Of a DNA stretch of 64,000 nt, positions 33,345 through 41,887 are shown in pieces. Both the position numbers and the translations under genes were made by a program. Location of the stretch: the NCBI RefSeq assembly GCF_016919245.1, contig NZ_JAFEJA010000001.1:1116001-1180000 (forward strand), read 5' to 3'. The DNA is from Streptomyces zhihengii. GTDB lineage: Bacteria; Actinomycetota; Actinomycetes; Streptomycetales; Streptomycetaceae. The notes under the pieces are model-generated. The model was not told the DNA's origin. It did no database searches and saw only the letters and a program-made list of their open reading frames with translations. Positions within the stretch are counted from its first letter, which is position 1; each line of letters opens with the position of its first letter.

Positions 33345-34229
33345 TCAGACGACAGGGGGTCGGCCCAGCCGGGTGAGGCGCCACACCGTACGCCACTTCA
33401 TGGGCCGCCGGGGCCCGCAGGGGGTGCGCCAGCCCTCCGCGAACCCGCCGAACCAGGCCTTCAGCGCGGCCGCCGTCGGCCGCCGCAGCAGCGTCAGCAG
33501 GATCCACACGCCGAGGTAGAGCGGGATCAGCGGCAGGGGCAGGTTGCGGCGGGCCAGCCAGACGCGGTTGCGCGCGACCATGCGGTGGTAGACGGCGTGA
33601 CGCGACGGCGGCATCGTCGGGTGCAGCAGCACCATGTCCGAGCGGTACTCGATGCCCCAGCCGGCGTCCAGCGCCCGCCAGGCCAGGTCGGTCTCCTCGT
33701 GGGCGTAGAAGAACGCCCCGGGCAGCGGGCCGACCTCGCCGACGACCGCGGTCCGCAGGGCGTTGGCGCCCCCGAGGAACGTGGTCACCCGCGAGGAGCG
33801 CATCGGGTCGCCGGCCCGCAGCCGGGGCACGTGCCGGCGCTGGGTGAGCCCCGTCTCCGGGTCCGCGATGCGGAAGCCGACGATGCCGAGCCGGGGGTCG
33901 GCCGCGAACGCCGCCCGCACCAGCTCCGCGGTGGTCCGCTCCGCCAGCAGGCCGTCGTCGTCGAGGAAGAGCAGGACGTCGACGTCGCGGCCGCCGGGGC
34001 CGAACGCCTCGATCCCGGCGTTGCGCCCCGCGGGGATGCCCAGGTTCTCGGGCAGCTCCACGGTGCGCACGCCCTCGGGGACGTCCCGCACGGGGGTGCC
34101 GTTGCCGACGACGACCACCTCGACCGGGTCGCCGTCCTGTGCGGCGACCGAGTCGAGCAGGGCGCGCAGTTCCACGGGGCGGGTGCCCTGCGTGATGATC
34201 ACCGCGCCCACGGTGAGCGGTCGTGTCAC
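33345..34229 (-). CDS. Glycosyltransferase family 2
   Basis: A 294-residue GT-A glycosyltransferase. GAVIITQGTRPVELRALLDS opens the nucleotide-binding fold, LLFLDDDG near residue 92 is the metal-binding DxD, and FFYAHEETDLAWRALDAGWG near 170 is the ED catalytic region. A C-terminal membrane-associated helix (PLIPLYLGVWILLTLL) suggests it works at the membrane. The donor and acceptor are unknown. GTG 34229 overlaps the CDP-alcohol transferase stop as GTGA. Confidence 0.92.
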   Translation of the reverse strand: MTRPLTVGAVIITQGTRPVELRALLDSVAAQDGDPVEVVVVGNGTPVRDVPEGVRTVELPENLGIPAGRNAGIEAFGPGGRDVDVLLFLDDDGLLAERTTAELVRAAFAADPRLGIVGFRIADPETGLTQRRHVPRLRAGDPMRSSRVTTFLGGANALRTAVVGEVGPLPGAFFYAHEETDLAWRALDAGWGIEYRSDMVLLHPTMPPSRHAVYHRMVARNRVWLARRNLPLPLIPLYLGVWILLTLLRRPTAAALKAWFGGFAEGWRTPCGPRRPMKWRTVWRLTRLGRPPVV

Positions 34230-35005
34230 TTCAGCCTGCTCGACGCCAGGATCGAGACGAGGTGCAGCACGGTCTGGAGCATCGCGATGCCGGCGAGCAC
34301 GGCGACGCCGAGGCGGGAGAAGAACAGGTCGTCCCGGACCGTGTCCACGACCGCCAGGACCAGGATCAGCAGCGAGGCCTCGATGCCGAGGACCAGCCGG
34401 TGGAACTTGAGCGCCCCGGCGGCCCTGCGGGCGAGCGCCATCCCCGAGGAGCGCGGCTCGGAGGCGGACTCCTTGACGGGCGGCAGGCCGCCCTGGTGGC
34501 GGGCGACGCCGACGAGGTCGGTCTCGGCCTTGATCAGGATGGCGCCGAGGGCCGCCAGGGTGCCGAGGAAGGCCCACAGCCAGTCGATCCGGCCGGTGCC
34601 CCACAGATCGGCGGCGCGCAGGCCGAAGCCGACGAGGACGGCGGCGTCGCACAGGTAGGCGCCGACCCGGTCCAGGTAGACGCCGCCGAGCGAGAACTGC
34701 TTCTTCCAGCGGGCGACCTCGCCGTCGACGCAGTCGAGCAGCAGGTAGAGCTGCACCATGACGACGCCGAGGACGGCGCCCCAGATGCCCGGCACCAGCA
34801 GCGCGGGGGCCGCGAGGACACCGCACAGGGTCATCACATAGGTGAGCTGGTTGGGCGTGACCCTGGTGGTGACCAGATGCCGGGTTATCCGGAGCGAGAT
34901 CTCCCGCATGTAGAGGCGGCCGCCCCAGTGTTCCCCGCTACGCCGGTCCTTCACGCCCGCCGGGTGAACGACCGGACGGAGTTCAGCTACTGATGGTTTT
35001 GGCAT
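34226..35005 (-). CDS. CDP-alcohol phosphatidyltransferase family protein
   Basis: A 259-residue membrane enzyme. The signature DGx2ARx8Gx3Dx3D is seen as DCVDGEVARWKKQFSLGG, continuing VYLDRVGAYLCD. A 40-residue N-terminal extension (PSVAELRPVVHPAGVKDRRSGEHWGGRLYMRE) is typical of this Streptomyces subgroup. It transfers a phospho-alcohol from a CDP-alcohol to another alcohol. ATG 35005 overlaps the dehydrogenase gene by 23 nt. Which CDP-alcohol it uses is not evident; CDP-glycerol or CDP-inositol from the neighbouring cytidylyltransferase is plausible. Confidence 0.9.
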   Translation of the reverse strand: MPKPSVAELRPVVHPAGVKDRRSGEHWGGRLYMREISLRITRHLVTTRVTPNQLTYVMTLCGVLAAPALLVPGIWGAVLGVVMVQLYLLLDCVDGEVARWKKQFSLGGVYLDRVGAYLCDAAVLVGFGLRAADLWGTGRIDWLWAFLGTLAALGAILIKAETDLVGVARHQGGLPPVKESASEPRSSGMALARRAAGALKFHRLVLGIEASLLILVLAVVDTVRDDLFFSRLGVAVLAGIAMLQTVLHLVSILASSRLK

Positions 35006-36044
35006 AGTCGGCGTACGCGTCCCTGATCTGGTCGTGGCTGAGGTCGAGGTGCTCCAGGACGGTGAACCGTCCCGGGCGGGTCTGCGGCGCGTACTCCACG
35101 GCACGGACGAACTCGTCCGTGGAGAACCCGATCTCCTGCGGCAGGACGGGCAGCCCGTGCCGGCGCAGCACGTCGGCGAAGAGCCGCGCGTCGTCGTGCG
35201 CGCCGCGCAGGTGCATGGCGAACGCGGCGCCGAGGCCGACCTGCTCGCCGTGGCTGGCGGCCCGTTGGGGGTACAGCAGGTCGAAGGCGTGGCTGATCTC
35301 GTGGCAGGCGCCCGACGAGGGGCGGGAGTCGCCGCTGATCGACATGGCGATGCCGGACAGCACCAGGGCCTCGGCGAGCACGGTGAGGAACTCGTCGTCG
35401 CCGGCGCCGCCGGGGTGGCGCAGGACCGCCTCGCCCGCGCTGCGGCCCATGGCGGCGGCGAGGCCGTCCACCCGCTCGCCGTTGATCCGGTGCGCGAGCT
35501 CCCAGTCCGCGATGGCCGACAGGTTGGAGATCGCGTCGCCGATGCCGGAGCGCACGTAGCGCACCGGTGCGTCGCGGATCACGTCGAGGTCGATGACGAT
35601 CGCGATCGGAGTGGGGACCCCGTAGGAGCCGCGGCCGTTGTCGTTGTCGAGCGTGGAGATCGGCGAGCAGAGGCCGTCGTGCGAGAGGTTGGTGGCGACC
35701 GCCACCAGCGGCAGGCCGACCCGGGCCGCCGCGTACTTCGCCACGTCGATGATCTTGCCGCCGCCGAGGGCGACGACCGCGTCGTAGCGGCTGCCGCGGA
35801 TCTCGTCGGCGAGGCGCACCGCCGCGTCGATCGTCCCGCCCGCCACCTCGTACCAGTCGGCGTCGGGCAGCAGCGGGGCGAGGCGTTCGCGCAGCGCCGC
35901 GCCGGAGCCGTTGCTGATCGCGCAGGCGATCCGGCCCGAGGCGGAGATGCGCTGGTCGGCGAGGATCCCCGCGAGGTCGCCGAGGGCGCCCGCGCGGATG
36001 TCGACGACGACCGGCGAGGGGATGAGCCGGGTCAGTACTGGCAC
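34983..36044 (-). CDS. Iron-containing alcohol dehydrogenase, glycerol-1-phosphate dehydrogenase-like
   Basis: A 353-residue NAD(P)-dependent enzyme. VALGGGKIIDVAKY near residue 97 is the NAD motif; NLSHDGLCSPIS, GACHEISHAFDLL and ASHGEQVGLG supply metal ligands as in EgsA/AraM sn-glycerol-1-phosphate dehydrogenases. That group reduces dihydroxyacetone phosphate to sn-glycerol 1-phosphate, an archaeal-type stereoisomer. I infer, not prove, the same substrate here. GTG 36044 overlaps the cytidylyltransferase gene by 13 nt. Confidence 0.85.
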   Translation of the reverse strand: MPVLTRLIPSPVVVDIRAGALGDLAGILADQRISASGRIACAISNGSGAALRERLAPLLPDADWYEVAGGTIDAAVRLADEIRGSRYDAVVALGGGKIIDVAKYAAARVGLPLVAVATNLSHDGLCSPISTLDNDNGRGSYGVPTPIAIVIDLDVIRDAPVRYVRSGIGDAISNLSAIADWELAHRINGERVDGLAAAMGRSAGEAVLRHPGGAGDDEFLTVLAEALVLSGIAMSISGDSRPSSGACHEISHAFDLLYPQRAASHGEQVGLGAAFAMHLRGAHDDARLFADVLRRHGLPVLPQEIGFSTDEFVRAVEYAPQTRPGRFTVLEHLDLSHDQIRDAYADYAKTISS

Positions 36045-36769
36045 GCGATCCCACGGCCCTTCGCGAGGTCGTCGTGGTTGTCGATCTCGACCCACTGCAC
36101 CTCGCCGATGGGGGCCGTGTCGATCGTGAAGCCGCGGTCGACCAGCTCCTGGTAGCCGTCCTCGTAGTAGAGGTCCGGGTCGCGCTCGAAGGTGGCCTTG
36201 AGGGCGTCGGCGAGGTCGGCGGCGGCCTCCGGCTCGATCAGCGTGACGCCGATGTACTCGCCGGTCGCGGTGGCCGGGTCCATCAGCTTGGTGATCCGCG
36301 TGACGCCCTTGCCCTCGGCGGTGATGACCTTCATCTCCTCGTCGGCGAGCTGCTTGACCGTGTCGAGGGCGAGGATGATCCGCTTGCCGTCGCCGCGCGC
36401 GGCCAGCAGGGTCTTCTCGACGGAGACGGGGTGCACGGTGTCGCCGTTGGCGAGGATGACGCCCCGGGCGAGCACGTCACGGGCGCACCACAGGGAGTAG
36501 GCGTTGTTCCACTCCTCGGCCTTGTCGTTGTCGACGAGGGTGAGCTTCAGGCCGTACTTCGCCTCCAGCGCCGCCTTGCGCTCGTAGACGGCCTCCTTGC
36601 GGTAGCCGACGACGATCGCCGCCTCGGTGAGGCCGATCTCGGCGAAGTTGCCGAGGGTGAGGTCGAGCACGGTCGTCTCGCCGTCCACGGGCACGAGGGC
36701 CTTGGGGAGCGTGTCGGTGTAGGGGCGCAGACGCCGTCCGGCACCGGCTGCCAGTACGAGGCCGATCAT
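36032..36769 (-). CDS. LicC-like nucleotidyltransferase (phospho-alcohol cytidylyltransferase)
   Basis: A 245-residue nucleotidyltransferase. MIGLVLAAGAGRRLRPYTDT is the nucleotide loop with Lys at LPKAL, EEWNNAYSLWCAR resembles the LicC choline-phosphate and inositol-phosphate cytidylyltransferases, and LANGDTVHP carries the metal Asp. It should make a CDP-alcohol for one of the flanking CDP-alcohol transferases. ATG 36769 has AAGGAG upstream and overlaps the upstream gene as ATGA. The nucleotide (CTP) is inferred from context. Confidence 0.88.
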   Translation of the reverse strand: MIGLVLAAGAGRRLRPYTDTLPKALVPVDGETTVLDLTLGNFAEIGLTEAAIVVGYRKEAVYERKAALEAKYGLKLTLVDNDKAEEWNNAYSLWCARDVLARGVILANGDTVHPVSVEKTLLAARGDGKRIILALDTVKQLADEEMKVITAEGKGVTRITKLMDPATATGEYIGVTLIEPEAAADLADALKATFERDPDLYYEDGYQELVDRGFTIDTAPIGEVQWVEIDNHDDLAKGRGIACQY

Positions 36770-38205
36770 GCGGGTTCTCCTTCGTCGTGTACGGCGGGTG
36801 CACCGCCGCGGGCGGCTGCCGTCCAGAAGCGGATGCTCTCGGTCAGCACCACGAGGGCCACGGCCACGGCCAGGGCGGTGAGGGCGACGGCGAAGTCCTC
36901 GCCGTCCAGCAGGAAGGCCAGCAGTGCCACTGCCAGGACCCGCCCCTCGTGCCCGCCGATCACCCGCACCAGCCAGTGCGGGGGCGCGCCCGTGCCGCCG
37001 CGGATGCGGTACACGGTGTCGTAGTGATGGTAGGCGACGGCCGACACCAGGCCGAAAGCCGCGGGCAGGGCCCCGTTCACGTCCGCGGCGGCGGCCAGGA
37101 CCAGGACGGTGCCGTACTCGGCGGCGCGGAACACCGGCGGGACCAGCCAGTCCAGCGGGCCGCCGAGCGGCCTGGCGACGGCGATGCCGGAGGTGAGGCA
37201 GTAGACGCCGGCGGCCACGAGGGTCCAGGCGGAGCCGTAGCCGGTGAGGGCCGCGCAGAGCACCAGCGCCGCGGCGCCGGCGACGGCGGAGGCCAGCGGG
37301 ACGATGCCCGGCAGGCGGCGGACGGCGCCGGACGCGGCCCGGGCCACGGCACCGGCGAGGGGCCCGCTGTCGGCGAGGTCGGCCAGCGCCGTGGTGGCGC
37401 GCTCGGTCCGGGCGGCCCGGCGGGTCAGCGAGCGCAGCACCCGGCCCGCGGTGGTGTAGCAGGCGGCGAAGGCGCAGCCGACGAGCAGGGCGTAGAAGAC
37501 CACCCGGGGCGTCGTCAGGGCGGTGAGCACGGCGATCATGGCCCAGCGTTCGCCGATGGGGAGCACGATCATGCGGCGGACCCACACCGTCCAGCCCACG
37601 CTGTCCAGCCGGTCCGAGAGGGCGGCGGTGGGGCTGGTGTTGGCGGTGGCGTCGTGGTTGGCCTCGTTGAACGAGAAGTCGACGACGTGCCGGCAGCTCT
37701 GGAGGACCATGGCGCCGAGCGCGAGCGCCCACACGTCGTCGCCGCCGCGGGCCGCGCCCAGGGCGAGGCCCGCGTAGTAGGCGTACTCCTTGGCCCGGTC
37801 GAAGGTGGCGTCCAGCCAGGCGCCCATCGTCGAGTACTGCAGGGAGTAGCGGGCGAGCTGCCCGTCGGTGCAGTCCAGGACGAAGGAGACGAGCAGCAGC
37901 ACACCGGCGGCCACGTAGCCGGGCCGGGTGCCGGTGGCCGCGCAGCCGGCCGCGATCAGCGCGGTGATCAGCGAGGCGGTGGTGACCTGGTTCGGGGTCA
38001 GCCCCCGGCGGGCGCACCAGCGGGCGATGTAGCGCGAGTAGGGGCTGATGCAGAACGTGGTGAAGAAGCCGTCCCGGGCCTTCACCGCGGAACGCAGCCG
38101 GATCGCCTCGTCGTCGACGGCGTCGACGCGGGCGCGGGCCTCGTGCCGCTCCTGGGCCTCGGCGGGCACCTCGGCGACCATCGAGCCGAGCTCGGGGCGG
38201 TGCAC
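36766..38205 (-). CDS. CDP-alcohol phosphotransferase with DUF5941-type C-terminus (start lost by frameshift)
   Basis: 479 residues as read from GTG 38205. DCTDGQLARYSLQYSTMGAW (near 111) continuing LDATFDRAKEY is a clear CDP-alcohol transferase signature, in a membrane domain of about ten helices; GFFTTFCISPYSRYIARW precedes it. GTG 38205 has no ribosome site and lies inside what looks like mid-protein sequence (VHRPELGSMVAEVP). The native protein probably begins at about 38545 in another frame (see next entry). The gene is first in the seven-gene operon and overlaps the LicC-like gene by 4 nt. Confidence 0.8.
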   Translation of the reverse strand: MHRPELGSMVAEVPAEAQERHEARARVDAVDDEAIRLRSAVKARDGFFTTFCISPYSRYIARWCARRGLTPNQVTTASLITALIAAGCAATGTRPGYVAAGVLLLVSFVLDCTDGQLARYSLQYSTMGAWLDATFDRAKEYAYYAGLALGAARGGDDVWALALGAMVLQSCRHVVDFSFNEANHDATANTSPTAALSDRLDSVGWTVWVRRMIVLPIGERWAMIAVLTALTTPRVVFYALLVGCAFAACYTTAGRVLRSLTRRAARTERATTALADLADSGPLAGAVARAASGAVRRLPGIVPLASAVAGAAALVLCAALTGYGSAWTLVAAGVYCLTSGIAVARPLGGPLDWLVPPVFRAAEYGTVLVLAAAADVNGALPAAFGLVSAVAYHHYDTVYRIRGGTGAPPHWLVRVIGGHEGRVLAVALLAFLLDGEDFAVALTALAVAVALVVLTESIRFWTAAARGGAPAVHDEGEPA

Positions 38206-38545
38206 GGCGGTGCCGCCGGCTTCCAGCGCGGCGGCGACCTCGTCGACGGCGCCCCGCCGGCGGCGGCGCCGCCAGCGCGGCCCGGGCCGCGGGCTGGGCG
38301 GTGAGCGCGCCGGTCACGGCGGCGGCCGGGAAGCGCGGGTCGGTCAGGCCGAGGCGCAGGGCGTGGAGGTGACCGACGAAACGGGGGTCGACGAGGGCGA
38401 CCCGGTCGCCGGCCGGTGCGGCGGCGAGCAGGCGGGCCGCGTCGCCGGGGCCGTCGGCGGTCCGTACGTCGAAACCGAGCGACCGCAGATCGCCTTCGAG
38501 CGACGATCCGGGTACCGGCGGGCCGGTGAGGATGGCGGTCGACAG
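38206..38545 (-). pseudogene. N-terminal part of the DUF5941-type gene, out of frame
   Basis: From 38545 the minus strand reads (L)STAILTGPPVPGSSLEGD, RSLGFDVRTADGPGDAARLL, APAGDRVALVDPRFVGHLHA and GALTAQPAARAAL, with strong Streptomyces codon bias. It then loses sense near 38240-38270, where the frame VDEVAAALEAGGTAVHRPEL of the downstream part takes over. The distance from 38545 to the stop is 1780 nt, not a multiple of three. The apparent start is CTG (38545-38543), nine bases after AAGGAG; GTG would be usual. Either the gene is truly broken or a base is wrong in a G+C-rich run. Confidence 0.65.
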
Positions 38546-38926
38546 ACGAACCCACTCCTTGTGGCTGGCGGTGCTGGTGGACGGCGGCGCACGGCCCGGG
38601 ACCCCGGGCGGCGGCGCGTCGGCAGAGGCTATCGGATCCGTAAGTGCGGGAATTCATCGGCCGTTCATGCCGCCGAGACCCGCGGGCTCATCATTGTCGA
38701 TGATCACCCCGGGCTCCAAACCTGGGTCCCGGGCCGCCTCCTCACCGGCGGGCGCCGCGGGTCGCCCGGCCGGCCGCACCCTTCCTGACCTGCATGCATT
38801 TCCGCAGGTCAGAGCACATGACAACGGTGTTCAGTGCCGTGTTGACCATACCCCCCACCCGTAGTTCACTGAGGCGGGAGGGACACGGGTGTGATCCCTG
38901 ACGGCACGGACAACGGGAGGCGTTCC
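38546..38926. other. Divergent intergenic stretch between CDP-alcohol operon and CDF gene
   Basis: Contains the 9-bp inverted repeat at 38785-38812. TTGACC at 38842-38847 could be a -35 for the CDF gene but no matching -10 is visible. No gene seen. Confidence 0.5.
38785..38812. promoter_or_regulatory. Inverted repeat upstream of the CDF transporter
   Basis: CTGACCTGC and GCAGGTCAG are perfect 9-bp arms around a 10-nt A+T-richer centre, 115-142 nt upstream of the CDF start. It may be a metal-regulator operator or a hairpin. Confidence 0.45.
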
Positions 38927-39868
38927 ATGGGGGCAGGGCACGATCACGGGCACACGCACGGCGGCCCGCCTCCCACCGGCACTGCGGCGGCGGCCCACCG
39001 GGGCCGGCTGCGGATCGCGCTCACCATCACCCTCGGTGTGATGGTGGTCGAGATCGTCGGCGGTGTGCTCTCCGGCTCGCTGGCGCTGATCGCGGACGCC
39101 GCCCACATGGCCACGGACGCCGTGGGGCTGGGCATGGCGCTGCTCGCCATCCATGTCGCCAACCGGCCCGCCGGCCGCAACCGGACCTTCGGCTACGCCC
39201 GCGCCGAGATCCTGGCGGCCCTCGCCAACTGTCTGCTGCTCCTCGGTGTCGGCGGCTTCCTGCTCTTCGAGGCGGTGGAGCGTTTCATCACACCCACCGA
39301 GACCCGCAGCGGGCTGACCGTCGTCTTCGCCCTCGTCGGCCTGGTGGCCAACATGGTCTCCCTCTCCCTGCTGGTCCGCGGACAGAAGGAGAGCCTCAAC
39401 GTCCGCGGCGCCTATCTGGAGGTGCTGGCGGACGCGCTGGGCTCGGTCACGGTGCTCGTGTCGGCTGCCGTCATCATGGCCACGGGCTGGCAGTACGCGG
39501 ACCCGATCGCCTCCCTGGCCATCGGCCTGATGATCGTGCCGCGCACGGTGCGGCTGCTGCGCGAGACGCTCGACGTGCTGCTGGAGGCGGCGCCCAAGGG
39601 CGTGGACATGGCCGAGGTGCGCGAGCACATCCTCGCCCTCCCGGGCGTCGAGGACGTGCACGACCTGCACGCCTGGACCATCACCTCGGGCATGCCGGTG
39701 CTCTCCGCCCACGTGGTGGTGAGCCGGGACGTGCTGGACGCGGTCGGGCACGAGAAGCTGCTGCACGAGCTCCAGGGCTGCGTCGGCGGGCACTTCGACG
39801 TCGAGCACTGCACCTTCCAGCTCGAACCGGTCGGTCACGCGGAGCACGAGGCGCGCCTCTGCCACTGA
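38927..39868 (+). CDS. Cation diffusion facilitator (CzcD-like Zn/Co exporter)
   Basis: A 313-residue proton-coupled metal exporter. A His-rich N-terminus (HDHGHTHGG) is followed by six membrane helices. The transport site is read as HMATD (His and Asp of TM2) and EVLAD (TM5), where Glu stands in place of the more usual His. The C-terminal cytoplasmic domain (LPGVEDVHDLHAWTITSG) is the CDF ferredoxin-like fold. ATG 38927 has GGGAGG six bases upstream; the Met at 38891 lacks one. Confidence 0.92.
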   Translation: MGAGHDHGHTHGGPPPTGTAAAAHRGRLRIALTITLGVMVVEIVGGVLSGSLALIADAAHMATDAVGLGMALLAIHVANRPAGRNRTFGYARAEILAALANCLLLLGVGGFLLFEAVERFITPTETRSGLTVVFALVGLVANMVSLSLLVRGQKESLNVRGAYLEVLADALGSVTVLVSAAVIMATGWQYADPIASLAIGLMIVPRTVRLLRETLDVLLEAAPKGVDMAEVREHILALPGVEDVHDLHAWTITSGMPVLSAHVVVSRDVLDAVGHEKLLHELQGCVGGHFDVEHCTFQLEPVGHAEHEARLCH

Positions 39869-40309
39869 GCCGGGGCGGGCGGGTGCTGCCGGCGGTCCGG
39901 GGCGACGGGGTGCGGGGCTCGTGGGGCCGGGGCTGCGAGATCCGGGCCGGCGGGGTGCCGGGCTTGTGGGGTGCGGGGCGGCGGGGTGCGGGCCTGCGGG
40001 GGTGCCGGGCCGGAGTTCGGCTTCGAACATGCCTCCGCATATGGATTCAAGCCGACCTTCGGCGGGCCGGACGCCCCGGTGACGGCGCCCGTGCCGGACG
40101 GCCCGGGCGCGGCCGGGGGCGGCACGATCCGATATCCGGCGGCTTTCGGCCTCCGGTGCCGCTCCGGGCCCTCGCGGGCGGTCCCCCCGCGGTGCCGCGC
40201 GTGCGTGGCGTGAGCGGACATGCCCGGCGGCCGAAGTGCGGAGAAGGCCCGTCTTTGCGGCAGACTGGGCCGGGCTCCCCCGGGCCGAGGACCGAAGCGA
40301 AGGATGGTT
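39869..40309. other. Non-coding stretch between CDF and IPP isomerase genes
   Basis: Its left half is a run of imperfect GGGGTGCGGGG-type repeats (39895-40010). Open frames on both strands have no motifs. The isomerase promoter should lie near 40210-40300 but is not clear. Confidence 0.55.
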
Positions 40310-40903
40310 ATGCCGATCACATCAGCCGCCGCGGCGAACAGTTCGCCGAACGGCACCGCACCAGCGATTCTGCTCGAACTCGTCGACGAGCAGGGCAACA
40401 CGATCGGCACCGCGGAGAAGCTGGCCGCCCACCAGGCGCCGGGACAGCTCCACCGGGCGTTCTCCGTGTTCCTCTTCGACGAGCAGGGCCGGCTGCTGCT
40501 CCAGCGGCGCGCACTGGGCAAGTACCACTCCCCCGGCGTCTGGTCGAACACCTGCTGCGGCCACCCGTACCCGGGCGAGGCGCCGTTCACGGCCGCGGCC
40601 CGGCGCACGTACGAGGAGCTGGGCATCTCGCCGTCGCTGCTCGCCGAGGCGGGGACGGTGCGCTACAACCACCCGGACCCCGCTTCGGGCCTGGTGGAGC
40701 AGGAGTTCAACCACCTCTTCGTGGGGATGGCCCAGTCGTCGCTGTCGCCGGATCCGGAGGAGGTCGGCGAGACGGCGTTCGTGACCCCGGCGGAGCTGAC
40801 GGAGATGCACGGCGACGCGCCGTTCTCGGCGTGGTTCATGACGGTGCTGGACGCCGCGCGTCCGGCGATCAGGGAGCTGACCGGGACCGCCGGCGGCTGG
40901 TGA
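40310..40903 (+). CDS. idi: Isopentenyl-diphosphate delta-isomerase, type 1
   Basis: A 197-residue Nudix-fold isomerase that interconverts IPP and DMAPP. SNTCCGHPYPGE (catalytic Cys83) and LVEQEFNHLFVG (catalytic Glu region) are the two active-site motifs, with RRTYEELGI between as the degenerate Nudix helix. ATG 40310 is five bases after GAAGGA; ATG 40304 is also possible. It lies near the hopanoid and CDP-alcohol operons, and would balance isoprenoid precursors for hopanoids. Confidence 0.96.
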   Translation: MPITSAAAANSSPNGTAPAILLELVDEQGNTIGTAEKLAAHQAPGQLHRAFSVFLFDEQGRLLLQRRALGKYHSPGVWSNTCCGHPYPGEAPFTAAARRTYEELGISPSLLAEAGTVRYNHPDPASGLVEQEFNHLFVGMAQSSLSPDPEEVGETAFVTPAELTEMHGDAPFSAWFMTVLDAARPAIRELTGTAGGW

Positions 40904-40918
40904 GCCCTCGGTGCACCT

Positions 40919-40950
40919 CCGCGGCCCCGCGCCCTGGCGCGGGGCCGCGG
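40919..40950. terminator. Terminator after idi
   Basis: Perfect 13-bp stem CCGCGGCCCCGCG / CGCGGGGCCGCGG with a 6-nt loop, 15 nt past the idi stop. It faces the convergent RsbW-like gene. Confidence 0.8.
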
Positions 40951-41128
40951 GCGTGTGCGGGGGCCTCGCGCGGACGGCGTGTGCGGGGGCGGGTCCGGCG
41001 CGCGGGCGGACGGGCACGGGGGTGTGCGGGTCCGGCGCGTGGGCGGACGTGTGCGGGGAGGCGGGGACCCCGCGTGTCCACGGGGAACGATCGGAAGCGT
41101 CGGCTTCGGGGCGGAACCCGGCGGGCCG

Positions 41129-41629
41129 CTAGAGCGGGGTCGGGTCGGTGTGCAGGACCGCCGTCCCGGTGTGGCGCACGGGCACGAGGGGGAGCTCGGC
41201 CCAGATGATCTTTCCGCCGCTCGCGGTGTGCTCGACGTCGCACACCCCGCCCGCCTCACGGGTGATCTCCCGCACCAGCAGGAGTCCGCGGCCGCCGGTC
41301 TGCGCGGAATCGGTCTCCAGCGCCTTGGGCCGGTAGGGATGGTTGTCCTCGACGGACACCCGGACCCAGTGCTCCCCGATCGCCACCTCGACCGCGACCT
41401 CGGGCGACAGCAGTGCCGCGTGCCGTACGGCGTTGGTGACGAGTTCGGAGACGATCAGCAACAGCCCCTGGACGACGTCGTCGGTGACCGGCACCCCCTG
41501 CCGGCCGAGCAGGTCGCGCACCGCGCGCCTGGCCTGCGGGACGGACACGTCGACCGCCGGGGCGGTGAATCTCCAGACCCCCTCGTACGACAGCGGCCCG
41601 GTCGGCACGCTCCCGCGGCTCTCCATCAT
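41129..41629 (-). CDS. ATP-binding protein, RsbW/SpoIIAB-like (HATPase_c_2)
   Basis: A 166-residue GHKL ATPase. The N box is LLLIVSELVTNAVRHA near residue 58, the G1 box VSVEDNHPYRP near 91 and the G2 box GGRGLLLVREI near 112. Streptomyces has dozens of these; some are anti-sigma kinases, others act with anti-anti-sigma proteins not present here. The partner is unknown. ATG 41629 with GAGGGTGAG upstream is preferred over the ATG at 41626. Confidence 0.9.
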   Translation of the reverse strand: MMESRGSVPTGPLSYEGVWRFTAPAVDVSVPQARRAVRDLLGRQGVPVTDDVVQGLLLIVSELVTNAVRHAALLSPEVAVEVAIGEHWVRVSVEDNHPYRPKALETDSAQTGGRGLLLVREITREAGGVCDVEHTASGGKIIWAELPLVPVRHTGTAVLHTDPTPL

Positions 41630-41887
41630 CTCACCCTCGGTTCATTCCGGCTGACCCTGGGTCATCCATGGTGGGAGCACGCCGGTTCGGCCCGTGGAGG
41701 TGACCGGAAATGAAGACTTTTCAGCGAGATACGGGCGAGTGCTTACGAAAGCGACCGTTGAGCGATCGTTCGGCATCTTCTTCTGCTCGATTCACCAGGC
41801 CGATCGTTTCAGCACTTTTTCCGGCATCCGGGACTCCCGGCGACGGCCGCGGCGGGGGCGCAGAAGGCCCCGGATAGCATCCGCCGC

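Noticed and set aside
39681..40040. A 119-codon minus-strand frame, and a nearby ATG with GGAGG upstream (near 40030)
   Set aside because: The proteins are Arg/Pro low-complexity and are antisense to the CDF gene for much of their length.
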